Assembly: GCA_015680905.1 (NCBI GenBank)
Contig: CM027385.1
Coordinates: forward strand, 81,427,501-81,491,500
DNA from: Coptis chinensis
Taxonomy: Eukaryota; Streptophyta; Magnoliopsida; Ranunculales; Ranunculaceae
Direction: 5' to 3'
Length of the DNA: 64,000 nucleotides
Numbering within the stretch: position 1 is the stretch's first letter; the number at the start of each line of letters is the position of its first letter. The notes under the pieces are model-generated. The model was not told the origin of the DNA. It worked only from the letters and a program-made list of their open reading frames with translations, and did not search any database. Position numbers and translations under genes: made by a program. Positions 47,637 to 59,305 of this stretch are shown piece by piece.

Positions 47637-50600
47637 TCAATTCGTCTGTGCTCTTAAGCTTGCATAGGCTGAATGCTCAAACTTTCCATCCCACCTGTAA
47701 TTGCTCTTAAGCTTGGATAGGCTGAATGCTCAAACTTTCCGTCCCACCTGTAATTCCATTCAGACCCAGATATTTATTTCAAGTAGTGTAGTAAACTACT
47801 AGTACATGTGGTGAATACAGAAACTGAACATCTCATAGACTGACCTGCTTGCTTCTGTATTTGGAATGTGGAGCTCCAGTTCTTCTTCGAAGGGCTGAAA
47901 CACCAGATCTACTTTATCATCGGTCACTTCATCGAGAGTTTCTGGGCTCCACTGTCATAGCATAAAAAGTAAGAGACCAAGAGGAGAAGATAAACAAGTG
48001 AATAAGTGAATAACAGAGAAAGCTCACCTTTGGAGAACTGTCTGTGTCAATCATGAGAGCTCTAATACCCTATTTAAAATAAAATTGTAAAACTTTTAGA
48101 CGGATTTCTCCAAGAAAAAAGTGTTGAAGTGGAAGCTTTTGTTTCTTAAGTACCTCATATACATCACTGGATATTGTGGTTCTTAGTATGTTTATTGTGA
48201 GTCTAAATTCGTTCTTCAGACACTCGGCCAGAGTTTGCTTCCTCCCTTCTCTTATCTGAAAAGCAGAAAAATATACAAGGACAAAATTTAACAACAACAA
48301 CTATTTGTAACAATCAGGCGGATGAATATATAATAGTTGTTCATCACGTAACATAGCAAGAGATATAGCCTAAAAACGAATACAGTGTTTATGAACTGCA
48401 ACACATAATTAAATTTCACAGTTTGATTATGAATAAAAGTCTAGTTTCTAAACAAAAATAGGTAGATAAATAGGTGTCACTATAAAGATAGAAACATCGT
48501 TGAATATCAACAACTATTAAGTGATATTGATATGTAACATACCGATCTAAATGTTATATTCAATCCTGTTGGAGATGATCTTTTCAAACCCTTGAGAACT
48601 GCCAGTATCCAATCATTTCCTGTATTACTTGCCTCAGCTTCCTGGCCAGCAAAATATATCACAAAGGCCACAGCCTCGATAAGGGACAATTACAAGCATG
48701 CCTGAGCTAGACATAGGGATAACAATAGCATATCGTAAGGGCAAACCAGGAAAAAGACAGTGAATGCTAGGGTTCACTATACAAGATACTATGGGAACAA
48801 GCCACAATATAATTAACATATATTTATTTTGGCCAGCAGAGAGTACCTCATCAAGAAGAACAGGCCTCGTTACAAAAATGAGATTACATAAAGATGACGG
48901 CACAATATGATTAAAAAAATTGTTATACCAATCATGTAATTTCATCTATTAGACCTCAGTTAGTAATTTGAGTAAATGATACTGATGGACATGCACAGCT
49001 CAGTCAATTTTTCTCCCTTTATGAAGCTCTATTTTTCTCATGTTTTTATATACATGAATTTGGCATAATTGGGTAAAAGGTGCCATAAGTTTTGATGCAT
49101 AGATACATAAAAGTCAGTCCTAATTATAAATGCAGCTGGAAACTGAAGACTACTATAAGATGCTTCTTAAATGTGTGCAAAGGTAACAATCAAATCGCCA
49201 TGCATATGGGACAGTGAAACTGTCTGTCATTAGCAAATTCATTTAGAATATGTATACAAATGTTAATGAGTACTGAACATAATGCAAACATGACAATATT
49301 TGAGGATTAGTGTACTTACAATGTATAATCTCCTTTACAGATTCCTTTGAGAAACACTTGTCGATTATAGCCTGCCTGCAATAAAACAGCATGACATGAA
49401 GATACTCTAAGGACATTAAATAAAATTCTCTTCTTTCCCATAGAATAACCAAAAACATCCGTCGTCAACGAATATGCATTACTTGTGTAAAATACTTCCG
49501 TCATCCGGGCTAACATCAGAAGAGAACTCCTGGATCACTGATTTGACCGCATGCACATCACCCGAGTTCAATTCAAGCAGACGCTTCTCAAGATTGAGCA
49601 AATTCTGCCATGTAAAGAAGTCATGATTTGTGGATTTTTAGTCTGCGTGAAGGTGTAACTTTTCAACCTAAAGATTTTATGGGACTTCCTACTTTTTTTT
49701 ATCAGATTATAATATGCTAAAGCTAAATATCTTTTAGACCCAGAATTGACGGTATGCGTGTTTACTACTATCTTTCATCCCAGAAATGTTTATGGCTTAC
49801 TTCAGAAGGGACAAAATGTGTTGCCAGACCAGCTGCTACCAATTCCTTCCCGTTCAATCTTGCTCCTGTTAAGGCCAGATACTCTCCTGCAGATTTACCC
49901 ATACGCTACTTGAGATTTCAGAACAGGAAATGACAAAAGTTATGTCAAAGGAAATCCTACCCAGCCCACACACACTTTGGTGGAGTACGGTTGAATACGC
50001 CGCTTGTAAGATTGTCACCAAAAAAATCCACCTAATAAGTAAATAATTTCATGCTTACCCATATGCCCCAGAAGGTGAGAAAGTATGTAGGACAAACTGC
50101 AGTCAGTGTGGAACCCAATACTGGCTTCCGGCATTGAAAAATCCTACACATGGAAAATGTTATCTCTAACTTTGTGAATAGCCTCCAAAACAACAAAATA
50201 AAAAACAAACAATCAGCGTACAAGCATCACTGATGCAAGCAATGTAAAAGAACTCAGTAATTGGATCTATATAATTGTAAGCGAAACTCAGAAACTCACA
50301 GTTTTCTCTGTGACAACTGAGAATTTCATTGGAAAGATTAGAGATGCACCTCCCCAACCACAATCACAATCCCATTAGCAAGAGCCACCTGGAACAACAC
50401 CATTAGCTGACCTGGGAACAATTGGATGGCCAATATTTTCGTGTTTCACAAATCGGAGAAGAAATTGCATTTAAATCGAGTACCTGAGTTTTTTTTTAAG
50501 TGTGAATGTGATAACACAACCAGTACATTCTATACACAACTTCAAGGCAAGAATCATCTGCCATGAAAACAGGTAATGTTACAACTTACACAACTAGGGA

Positions 50601-51190
50601 GACCCATATAATCTTCACCAAGATCAAAGCTCGAAGTTTAAAATGTTCAATAGTAACTATTTTCTTCATTTTCAGGAGCCACCCTACTGCTTATCCTTTC
50701 TACACTCAATTCTAAAATATAGACTATGCTTGGGGACGTGGGATATCTTCGGCAAGCAAGCACCTCTCCAAAAGAGCAATAGAGGTCACCGTCCCCTAGA
50801 AGATATCAAAATACATTGATAAGAAAGATATTGCACTTACATGAATTCCTTCCATCATAGAACATCTTTAAGTCCCCACCAGCCGAAAAAGCATGCCCAG
50901 CCCCCTATTATTAAATAACAATCAAGGTCAAATAACATGACAATTAATCAAAATTCCATAGAGATGAACGTTCCCATTGGAATTGAAAATCATTATACAA
51001 AGTCTCATATGGAAAAGTAATACTAGCCTTGAATATGACCAGCTCTGCATTGTTGTCTTTCTCATATTTCTATAAGTAGTCTACTAAGAGAGAAACCTGA
51101 CCACAATGAAATAAATCATAAGACCTCTCTAAGTAGACAACATTTCTGGTAAGTGAGTTGATTGAACATACCACTTTGGCCGAAATGGGA
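47637..51190 (-). pseudogene. CHY1-like 3-hydroxyisobutyryl-CoA hydrolase pseudogene (5'-truncated duplicate)
   Basis: Exons 3-15 of the intact copy at 59306-62991 are all recognisable here in order: 51028-51096, 50841-50904, 50484-50557, 50300-50388, 50059-50143, 49801-49886, 49483-49604, 49320-49375, 48543-48641, 48154-48255, 48028-48069, 47845-47951 and 47637-47694. A short remnant of exon 2 is at 51172-51190. Exon 1 with its start codon, most of exon 2 and the promoter are gone, replaced by about 60 bp of unrelated sequence. Exon 6 has a 5-bp insertion in the Gly-rich oxyanion-hole motif and exon 10 has lost 5 bp beside its donor, so both shift the frame. The last exon is tandemly duplicated (53-bp unit, 47650-47702 and 47703-47755). 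The rest is very close to the intact copy, so decay is recent. Confidence 0.9.
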
Positions 51191-51470
51191 TTCATCCTAT
51201 GTGTGTGCTTTCAATAGGTATGATAGTAGTACTACACTACCTTTTACTACAACACATCGCACTTTTTCAGAACATGTGAAAAAGTTGGGTAGATGTTATC
51301 CAGATGCAAATGAAATGAGCCAGTTGAAACAATTAATTGTTATTTTAGGCTTTCTAACTAGAGTGTCTTCCCAGCTCCTTAATAAAGCTACGCAATGGAA
51401 ACGGTAGATACCAAGGCCCACCTTTGTACATTGTTGAATCAGTAGTAGCAACTAGCAAGTTAGGCTACAC
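51191..51470. repeat. Promoter-side flank of the CHY1-like duplication (left copy)
   Basis: 51240-51460 matches 63275-63700: TTTTACTACAACACATC, CCAGATGCAAATGAAATGAG and CTTAATAAAGCTA are shared. The right copy holds about 200 bp more between the first two blocks. Confidence 0.7.
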
Positions 51471-51521
51471 AACGGAATATGGCATTATAACCGGTGATAC
51501 TTTCCGATCTGATGACTCTTT

Positions 51522-51890
51522 AGAGCAAGTTCAATAGAAGGCTATATGGGCTGCTGCTAAAGTCAAATATAGCACCCCAACAATTACAAAAATGTCATTT
51601 CAATGGGGGCTGGAGTAAAAAACCCAGCCAAAATTAAGAACTTCACTAGCAGCTGCTATAATAAGTCCGTCCGTGTATTAAATTTCAACGGACGGCAAAA
51701 ACTGTGACGTCCGTCTAAAATAATTTCAACTTAAGTTACAAAATAATGGGGCATAAACTATATCGTCAGTATCATTTACTTCAAACACATAAAACTCAAT
51801 TAGATTGGTTTTTTTATTTTGAGGTGCCAAATTTGACTCGGCAAGCTAAAAGGCCTATGTGGCACCTTTTAGCAGACTTGCTCATAGTCT
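51522..51890. repeat. MITE-like inverted-repeat element upstream of VPS16
   Basis: The left end GAGCAAGTTCAATAGAAGGC and the right end (reverse complement GAGCAAGTCTGCTAAAAGGT) form imperfect terminal inverted repeats. The interior is non-coding. I could not define the target duplication. Confidence 0.5.
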
Positions 51891-51909
51891 TTTCGACCAT
51901 GGCCTCAAA

Positions 51910-52386
51910 GCATTCCCAATGTAGATGGATATCAAGGGGATGTGACTATTCACCTCCAAATGGTTAAAAATATTTGCCCAATACAAAGGTGAATATCAAG
52001 GTGATTATTTTCCCAAGTCAAAACGAGAATGAAGATAGTAGCTGAGTTGGGAACTTCAGACGAAATTCAGCCGAAATATTTTATTTCATCTTGTATGTTT
52101 TTTTTAATTTTTTCGATTTTTTTTCGACGGACGGAATGTTTCATTCCATCTCGCGTGTTTTTTCGACTTTTTGTTCGGTTTTTTTTTATAACTTCAGACA
52201 TGATGTTTCATTCCGTCCGGCGCGTTTTTTCGATTTTTACATTCAAATAGAATCAAACATCCCGTCCGAGAATAATAGTCACCTTTGTATTGGGCAGCCT
52301 CACCTTGCTTTTCACCAAAACGGTAAAAAAGAAGGAGAAATAGAGCTAACGTGGAGGTGAATAAGAGTGGTTTGCATTGGGAATGG
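51910..52386. repeat. Second MITE-like element directly upstream of VPS16
   Basis: The outer ends GCATTCCCAATG and CATTGGGAATG are inverted. Farther in, TATTCACCTCC and TGCCCAATACAAAGGTGA also recur inverted at 52355 and 52270. The T-rich interior (52080-52240) has a roughly 55-65 bp degenerate tandem repeat containing TTTCATTCC...TTTTTTCGA. The element ends about 210 bp before the VPS16 start codon, so it occupies the promoter region. Confidence 0.6.
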
Positions 52387-52597
52387 TCTCAGACACTCGA
52401 AAGCCCAACTATATCTTACAAATGGGCCGGGCCTCAAACCAATCATACTTAGATACTGGGAAGGCCCATAACATTGTCAACTTCTTCTTCTTCTCCAACT
52501 CATCTTCTTCTTCCATAAATTTCCCCTTCCTCAAAATTCCCCGCATAAATTTCCAATCTTTCCGACGCCCAAATCCTCAAAACCCCAAACCCATAAC

Positions 52598-55500
52598 ATG
52601 TCAGTATCAGTAGCAGCAGAATGGCAACTATTACACAACAGGTATTACAGTAAACCAGAGATCTATTCAATGCAATGGACAAACATAGACCTTACACATA
52701 ACAAACTAGCTTGTGCTTCATTTGGTGGTCCAATTGCCATAATCCGTGACGAAGCTAAAATCATATTACTAAGAGGCCAATCTGGTTTACGTACATTGAA
52801 TATATATAACTCAGCTGGCCTACTTTTATCTTCCACACGTTGGGACAGACCAGGTGGTAGACTTGTAGGTATGGCATGGACAGATGAACAGATATTAGTA
52901 TGCATTGTACAGGATGGGACTGTTTATAGGTTTAATATTCGAGGGGAAGTCTTAGAAGGAAGTGTTACAATGGGTAAAGAGTGTTTTGAACAGAATGTAG
53001 TGGAATGTGTGTTTTGGAGTAATGGTGTTGTTTGTGTAAGTGAGAGTAATCAGTTGTTTTGTATACCTGATTTTAAGAACCCTCAGGCTTGTAAACTAGC
53101 TGATCCTGGTTTGGAGGAGTTTCCGTTATGTATGGCGGTTATGGAACCGCAGTATACTATGTCGGGGAATGTGGAGGTTTTGATTGGTGTTGGCGATTAT
53201 GTTTTGGTTGTTGATGAGGAGAGTGTTCAGCAGGTTGGTGCTGGTGTTGGGCCTTTGCAGAAAATGGTTGTTACTCAGAATGGGAAGTTGATTGCGTGTT
53301 TTACTCATGATGGGAGACTTCTTGTTATCTTTTCGGATTTTTCCAAGATCTTGTTTGAGTACAATTGTGATGTAAGTGTTTATTGTTTCTTGATAGTGAT
53401 TTATGTTTATAGTCGTTATAGTAGTTGGCATTTCCACTTTGATGAAATGTTATCTGTTTATAGTCCTTATAGAAATTGATGCTGCCATTTTGATGAAATG
53501 GTAATCTTTGAATGTGGTTTTACCAGTTTTTATGTATGAACCCACCGTCACTCAGTTAACGTATGGATATTCCTTTAGTTGAAGGCCCTCTACTTTGAAT
53601 AGACTATGGATAAAGCGAGGACATGGATTTTTTTTTGTGATCACTGGCTTTATTCCTTATAGTGATTAGACCATTTTACCTGTTCATGCTGTTAATATTC
53701 GTTCATCCTATCATTTTGAGGTAATGAAGTGCAGTTTCAAACCTTTATTTGTTTGTGTGCAAAAAGAGCTCACAGCCTTCTTGCTCTTCAAAGTTAGCTC
53801 CAGTTGTTTGATCTTGATCAGATTTGCTATTCCTATGCAGTCGGCCTTACCTCCAGAACAAATAGCTTGGTGTGGATTGCACAGCGTGCTACTCTACTGG
53901 CATGATAATCTTTTGATGGTTGGTCCTTATGGAGATCCTGTGAATTATTTTTATGATGAACCAGTCATATTAATTCCAGAGTGTGATGGAGTAAGGATAC
54001 TTTCAAACACAAGTATGGAGTTTCTACACATAGTCCCCGAGTCCACTGAGTCTATCTTTAAGATAGGAAGTACCGAACCAGCAGCCCTGTTGTATGATGC
54101 TTTGGACCATTTTGACAGACGTAGTGCAAAGGTTTGCTTCTAGTTGGAGAAACACCTTCTTATCTATATAATTCAAAATTCATTGTTTGGATATGATATG
54201 TATCATTAAATTTCCTACCATATTTTGACAGGCTGACGAAAACTTGCGATTGATTCGCAATTCCCTGCCCAAGGCAGTTGAAGCTTGTATTGATGCTGCT
54301 GGTCATGAATTTGACATTACTCGTCAGAGGACACTCCTTAGAGCTGCTAGTTATGGCCAAGCTTTTTGTAGGTAAATCTTTAAGCTGACTATTCTGTGAT
54401 GATTATTACACTCATACACTGAAATGTTTCTATAGAGGATTAGAGGTCAAGTTACAGCTTTTAAGAGCCTGAGAGTACAGACTATTCTTCTGATTGTGTT
54501 TTCAGTATTGATATCCAGTTGGCTTTTGCAGCCATGTTCAACGCGACCGATTTCAAGAAATGTGCAAGATATTACGAGTGTTAAATGCTGTCCGTTACTA
54601 TGATATTGGTATTCCTCTAAGCATTCAGCAATACAAGGTCAGCAAATACTTAGAAAATTGCTCCGTGATTTCACTGAATTTATGTGCTCTTTGTTTGGAC
54701 TTTGGACTAATCGTATGCTATTTCAGTTGCTTACAGCACCAGTTTTGGTTGGCCGTCTAATCAATTCTCACCAACACCTTGTTGCATTGCGTGTATCAGA
54801 ATACCTTGGCTTGAATCAAGTAAGTTTCTTTATTGTACTTTAGAATTCTTCACAGCCAACCTGAATTGGCCTTACATGTTTGTATTCTTCTCTTGCAAAA
54901 TTATCATTCTTGAGTTTACAAATAATCAGTTCATAAGGGAAGCAGAAGTCTCTCTGTTTAAATCCCAAGGGATGCTGAGCGACTCTTTATTTTGTGTTTT
55001 TAATTCTCTGGATATTTGTGGTCCTTGGTTATATGACGTGTATTATGACAAGTTGGCTCTAGTTCCATATTTGTTAAAGGTGACGATCATTGTTGTTCAT
55101 TTGATTAGGAGGTGGTCATCATGCACTGGGCATGTTCAAAGATAACAGCTTCATTAGCAATTAATGACATGTCTCTCCTGGAAATATTACTTGATAAGGT
55201 GTGTCTTTAGTTCTTTACTCACATTGTAGCTGGAAAAATTATTACCTCAAAGATATTTATTCACGATTCTGACGTGTTGCTTTTTGAGTTTCAGTTGAAA
55301 TTGTGCAAAGGCATATCTTATGCAGCAATTGCTGCTCATGCAGATAGCAATGGTCGTCGGAAGCTAGCTGCAATGCTCGTGGAACATGAACCACGTTCTT
55401 CCAAACAGGTTTCTGTGGAAAAATACATTTTTTAAACCCCCAAATAATTACATGTTCTCTGCTCAAAGAATTACAGGCTAATTGGAATATGTCATATCAG

Positions 55501-58211
55501 GTCCCTCTTTTGTTAAGCATTGGAGAGGAAGATTCTGCTTTGGTTAAGGCAACTGAAAGTGGTGATACTGACCTTGTGTATCTTGTTCTCTTCCATATCT
55601 GGCAGAAGGTACCCTGTCAGCATACTTAGCTGGTCTCTCTGCTAGTATTGAATCCACTATCTGAAGTTCAGACGACATGAACTTGACATATTTCAGACAT
55701 TTTTACATGTTTCCTTTGTGTATTTTCTTGATGCAGAATCCCTCTCTTGAGTTTTTTGGGATGATACAAGCAAGACCTTTGGCTCGTGATTTGTTTATAA
55801 AATATGCAAGGTACTTTGCTTTCCTTTCTGAATTTTAGTTGTATTGGCCCTGATTTTCTTTTGATGTTGCAGTTCTTTGGCAGATATGCATTAGCTTCAG
55901 AATGCAGCGTGCAGTAGCATGAGTTTTTTTTATTCTAATATCATTTATCTTGAATCTTTTCAGGTGTTATAAGCACGAATTTCTCAAAGATTACTTTTGT
56001 CAACAGGGCAGCTTCAAGTAAGTTTAGTTGTGTGATATGTAATATGTAAACATCAGTTTTGCCTTGAGTAATTGTCTCAAATACACATTTGCAAAGCCAA
56101 GTAGTTATGCATAAAGTTAGTAGCTTGGAGGTATCATACGAAACACATAACCTGACTTTGTTCCTGATTTCTTTCTATTTTGTACTCCATGAACTTCTCA
56201 TTATCTGAACCGTATCAATTTATGATTCTACCAAGATGCATAACTTATCCAGAACAACAGTATGTCATTTGTTGAAAGCTTTAGGTGATATTGCTTTGAT
56301 ACTTTGGGAGTAACGTTTTTTTTCATCAGTAAATATAGATATATATTATACAACAGAGAATACAAAGCAGTAGGATGAGATACTTTGGGATAACTTTTAT
56401 CAATATTATTGTTATAAAATTTGTTTCTCTGAGAAAATTGATAATTACAGTGAAGAGTATATGCTTTTATAGGATGTGGCTTTTCTCTTGTGGAGAGAAT
56501 CGTGGGAGCTAGGAAAAAATCCCATGGCAAGTAAGGGATCTCCACTTCATGGCCCACGCATTAAACTTATTGAGAAGGCTCGGGATCTCTTTTTCGAAGC
56601 AAAAGAAACCTTTGAGACAAAAGCTGCTGACGAGCATGCAAAGTTGTTAAGGTAATATAGTTTATTGATTATTTACCCCATAATATGCTTTTAGGTTTTG
56701 TTGTCAATCTTTTATCTGTAAACTTTGAACAATGGGGATGTGAGGCTGTTGGGCTTCAACTTGAGGGTGTATTTGATTTTCAGAAGGAATATGTCAAAGG
56801 TAAGTAAGTGCACTTCTTATAGAGGCTCTTCAAGAAACAGAAGCGTATAAAGGAAAATATTCCCCCTCCACACACACACACACAAATGCCCTACCTATGT
56901 CAAAATTCTCTTTGAAAATGGGTCTATGGGGAAAAAGTGGGTCTATTAGAGGAAAAATCCTTTGCGCAATCAAACATACCTTAGTTTTTTTAGCTTATGG
57001 AGGATGCTAGTATCAGTTTTCTGAATCAGTTCAGTTTTTTTTTCACTTATGGTTTCATACTTTGCTATCTTGCAGAATGCAACATGAACTAGAAGTGACC
57101 ACAAAGCAGGCTATATTTGTCGATTCAAGTATTAGTGATACTATCAGAACGTGTATTGTACTTGGCAATCATCGTGCTGCATTGAAAGTGAAGCAAGAAT
57201 TCAAGGTTGGTAACTTATACTTCTTTTGGGTCTGTAAGCAGTACCGTTCGATTAGAGTAGCATTATATATGGAAGTGAAATTGCTTCCTTATGAATTACT
57301 ATTGTAGATGATATTTATATTTTGTTACATAGTTGTTGTTGTTGTGGCACTATAAAAATTATCGTCAAACTTGAATCACTTTGCAGGTTTCTGATAAGCG
57401 ATGGTATTGGCTCAAAGTATTTGCTTTGGCAACAATCAGAGATTGGGAGGCTCTGGAGAAATTTTCAAAGGAGAAAAAACCACCAATTGGTAAGCTTCAT
57501 ATTTTATGTTTAGTTAAGACTTTGTGTAGGCTCTCCTTTTCAGTTTAGGTATAGCTATGCATGACTTAACATCTGTATTTAAATGATTCTTATAGGTGCT
57601 GGCAATTGAAAATGTTAGGTAAAAATGTACACTAAGTGTCTAAGTCACTAAATATATTCCGTACCTGGTGGTTTTTCACATAGAACTTGTTTCCTTGCTT
57701 ATCCTGTGATAATTAAATACATCTATACTGAAATTGTTTAGGTTATAGACCGTTTGTGGAGGCGTGCATTGATGCAGATGAAAAGGCTGAAGCTCTCAAA
57801 TACATTCCAAAGCTCGCAGATCCCAGAGAAAAAGCTGAGGTAATCTTGAGATTTTACTGCAAATATAGTTTTCTTTTGATTATGCCACTTAAGTAGTTAA
57901 GTTTTAAATTTTCAGTTGTAATATGCTCTTTATTAATTAATTTCCTTCATTTCTCTTGAATATTGAGATTGAGAAAAAGGTTAACTGATTGAAGAGCATT
58001 GTTTTTCCTATGAATTTTATGCTTTAACTCTTATGTATCTTGACAGTCTTATGTCCGCATTGGAATGCCTAAGGAAGCTGCAGATGCTGCATCTCAAACA
58101 AAAGACAGTGAATTACTTGGCCGGTTGAAGCTAACTTTTTCTCAAAATGCATCGGCATCATCTATTTTTGACACCTTGAGAGACCGACTATCTTTCCCAG
58201 GAGTTTCATAG
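52598..58211 (+). CDS. VPS16: VPS16 / VACUOLELESS1, HOPS-CORVET core subunit (15 exons)
   Basis: Core subunit of the HOPS and CORVET tethering complexes acting at the vacuole and late endosome; the Arabidopsis orthologue VACUOLELESS1 is essential for vacuole formation. Exons: 52598-53371, 53841-54131, 54232-54371, 54532-54637, 54727-54819, 55109-55198, 55295-55408, 55501-55608, 55737-55810, 55964-56017, 56473-56651, 57076-57205, 57387-57489, 57742-57839, 58047-58211. The start [19 protein letters not shown] and the first two exons form the N-terminal beta-propeller (Vps16_N). Later exons give the helical Vps16_C region ([60 protein letters not shown]). Total is about 839 residues, near the usual 840-860. 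All junctions join in frame with GT-AG sites except exon 10 to 11, where AA/GTAAGT and ATAG/GATG leave one base missing. This may be a sequence error or a real lesion. Confidence 0.92.
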
Positions 58212-59240
58212 CTTTCCCTCAGAGCCTTCTGTATTTCATTTCTCTGGTTGTACACTTCTTTTTAGCGCTTGCGACAAATTATTGCTGGTGCGGCAACAGG
58301 CCTAGTCATTTGAGGGACAAACAGCCTGGGGCTGCAGCAGCTGGTGTGTTTGTGTTCATATTTACTGGATCATGCTGTGTATAGCCTGGAAAGATGCTGA
58401 CTGGAATCCTACCTCCCCTTTCAGCCTGTGGTCAATTCTTTTTCATGATATTGTATAAGTTGTGCATTGTGAGTTCTTGTAGCCTTACAGCTTACCACCT
58501 CCACTTGTTCATCGGTGAAGTGAGAGATTTGTTGTTGATGAATATGACCCCTAAACGTTTTACTCAATTTAACGGTTAATCTACTGGTGCTTTGGCTTTT
58601 AATAGAGTTCATGAATCTCGACAGATAATGTTAATTGGAAAATGGAAGTCATTCTTTATGTAATCATAACTACTTTTGTAGGACTAATGAAGTGTTAATT
58701 CCTCTACAAATTTAGGAAAGGCTTTCGAAACCATTTTTGTTTTTAATTTTTTTTCCTTTTTTTTAAGCATTCAATGGGGAGGTTGTTTAGGCAGCTGTTT
58801 ATTAAGAATTTAGGAAAGGCATGAGAAACCATGTTTTCCCCTGTATTTTTGGTTAAAGCCTGAAAATGATTAATGATCGGCTGTGATTTTGGTTATTGAG
58901 ATATACTCATATACAGAACTCCATAGTCCATCATACACGGAATTTGAAAAAGTGAGATTGCGTTATTTTGGTTACGTAAATGAAATATGTTGATAACCGA
59001 CGAGGAATAGCTGCTCATCAGAAGCGTGATGATAGCTTATCATGTTAGTGTTTTGCTACGCTTACTGTAAAGTTAGGTCTTACAGAATTAAAGGTCATTA
59101 AGAAACTCAACACTTGAATCATCTATAGGATATATAGATAAAAGGAGACACAACCCTTAGACCTCGTAAATCGTAATTGCAGGCTTGGTGCTATCTGCAT
59201 TACTAGTAATAGTGAAGCTTTGACAGTGGATACATTTGAA
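58212..59240. other. VPS16 3' flank and spacer
   Basis: The 3' UTR of VPS16 probably fills the first several hundred bases. No gene or clear repeat is seen up to the start of the right-hand duplication at about 59240. Confidence 0.4.
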
Positions 59241-59305
59241 ACCAATAGCCTATATATGGCTGATGCAGTGGCATTGTATAGAATACTCCAGAGGTGATGC
59301 ATTTG

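Noticed and set aside
48634-48945. 103-codon minus-strand frame as a separate gene (also at 60244-60555)
   Set aside because: It spans an exon 11 acceptor and intron of the CHY1-like copies; the real exon is only 99 bp.
53126-53437. 103-codon minus-strand frame inside VPS16 exon 1
   Set aside because: Antisense to well-conserved VPS16 propeller sequence, with low-complexity Asn/Thr composition.
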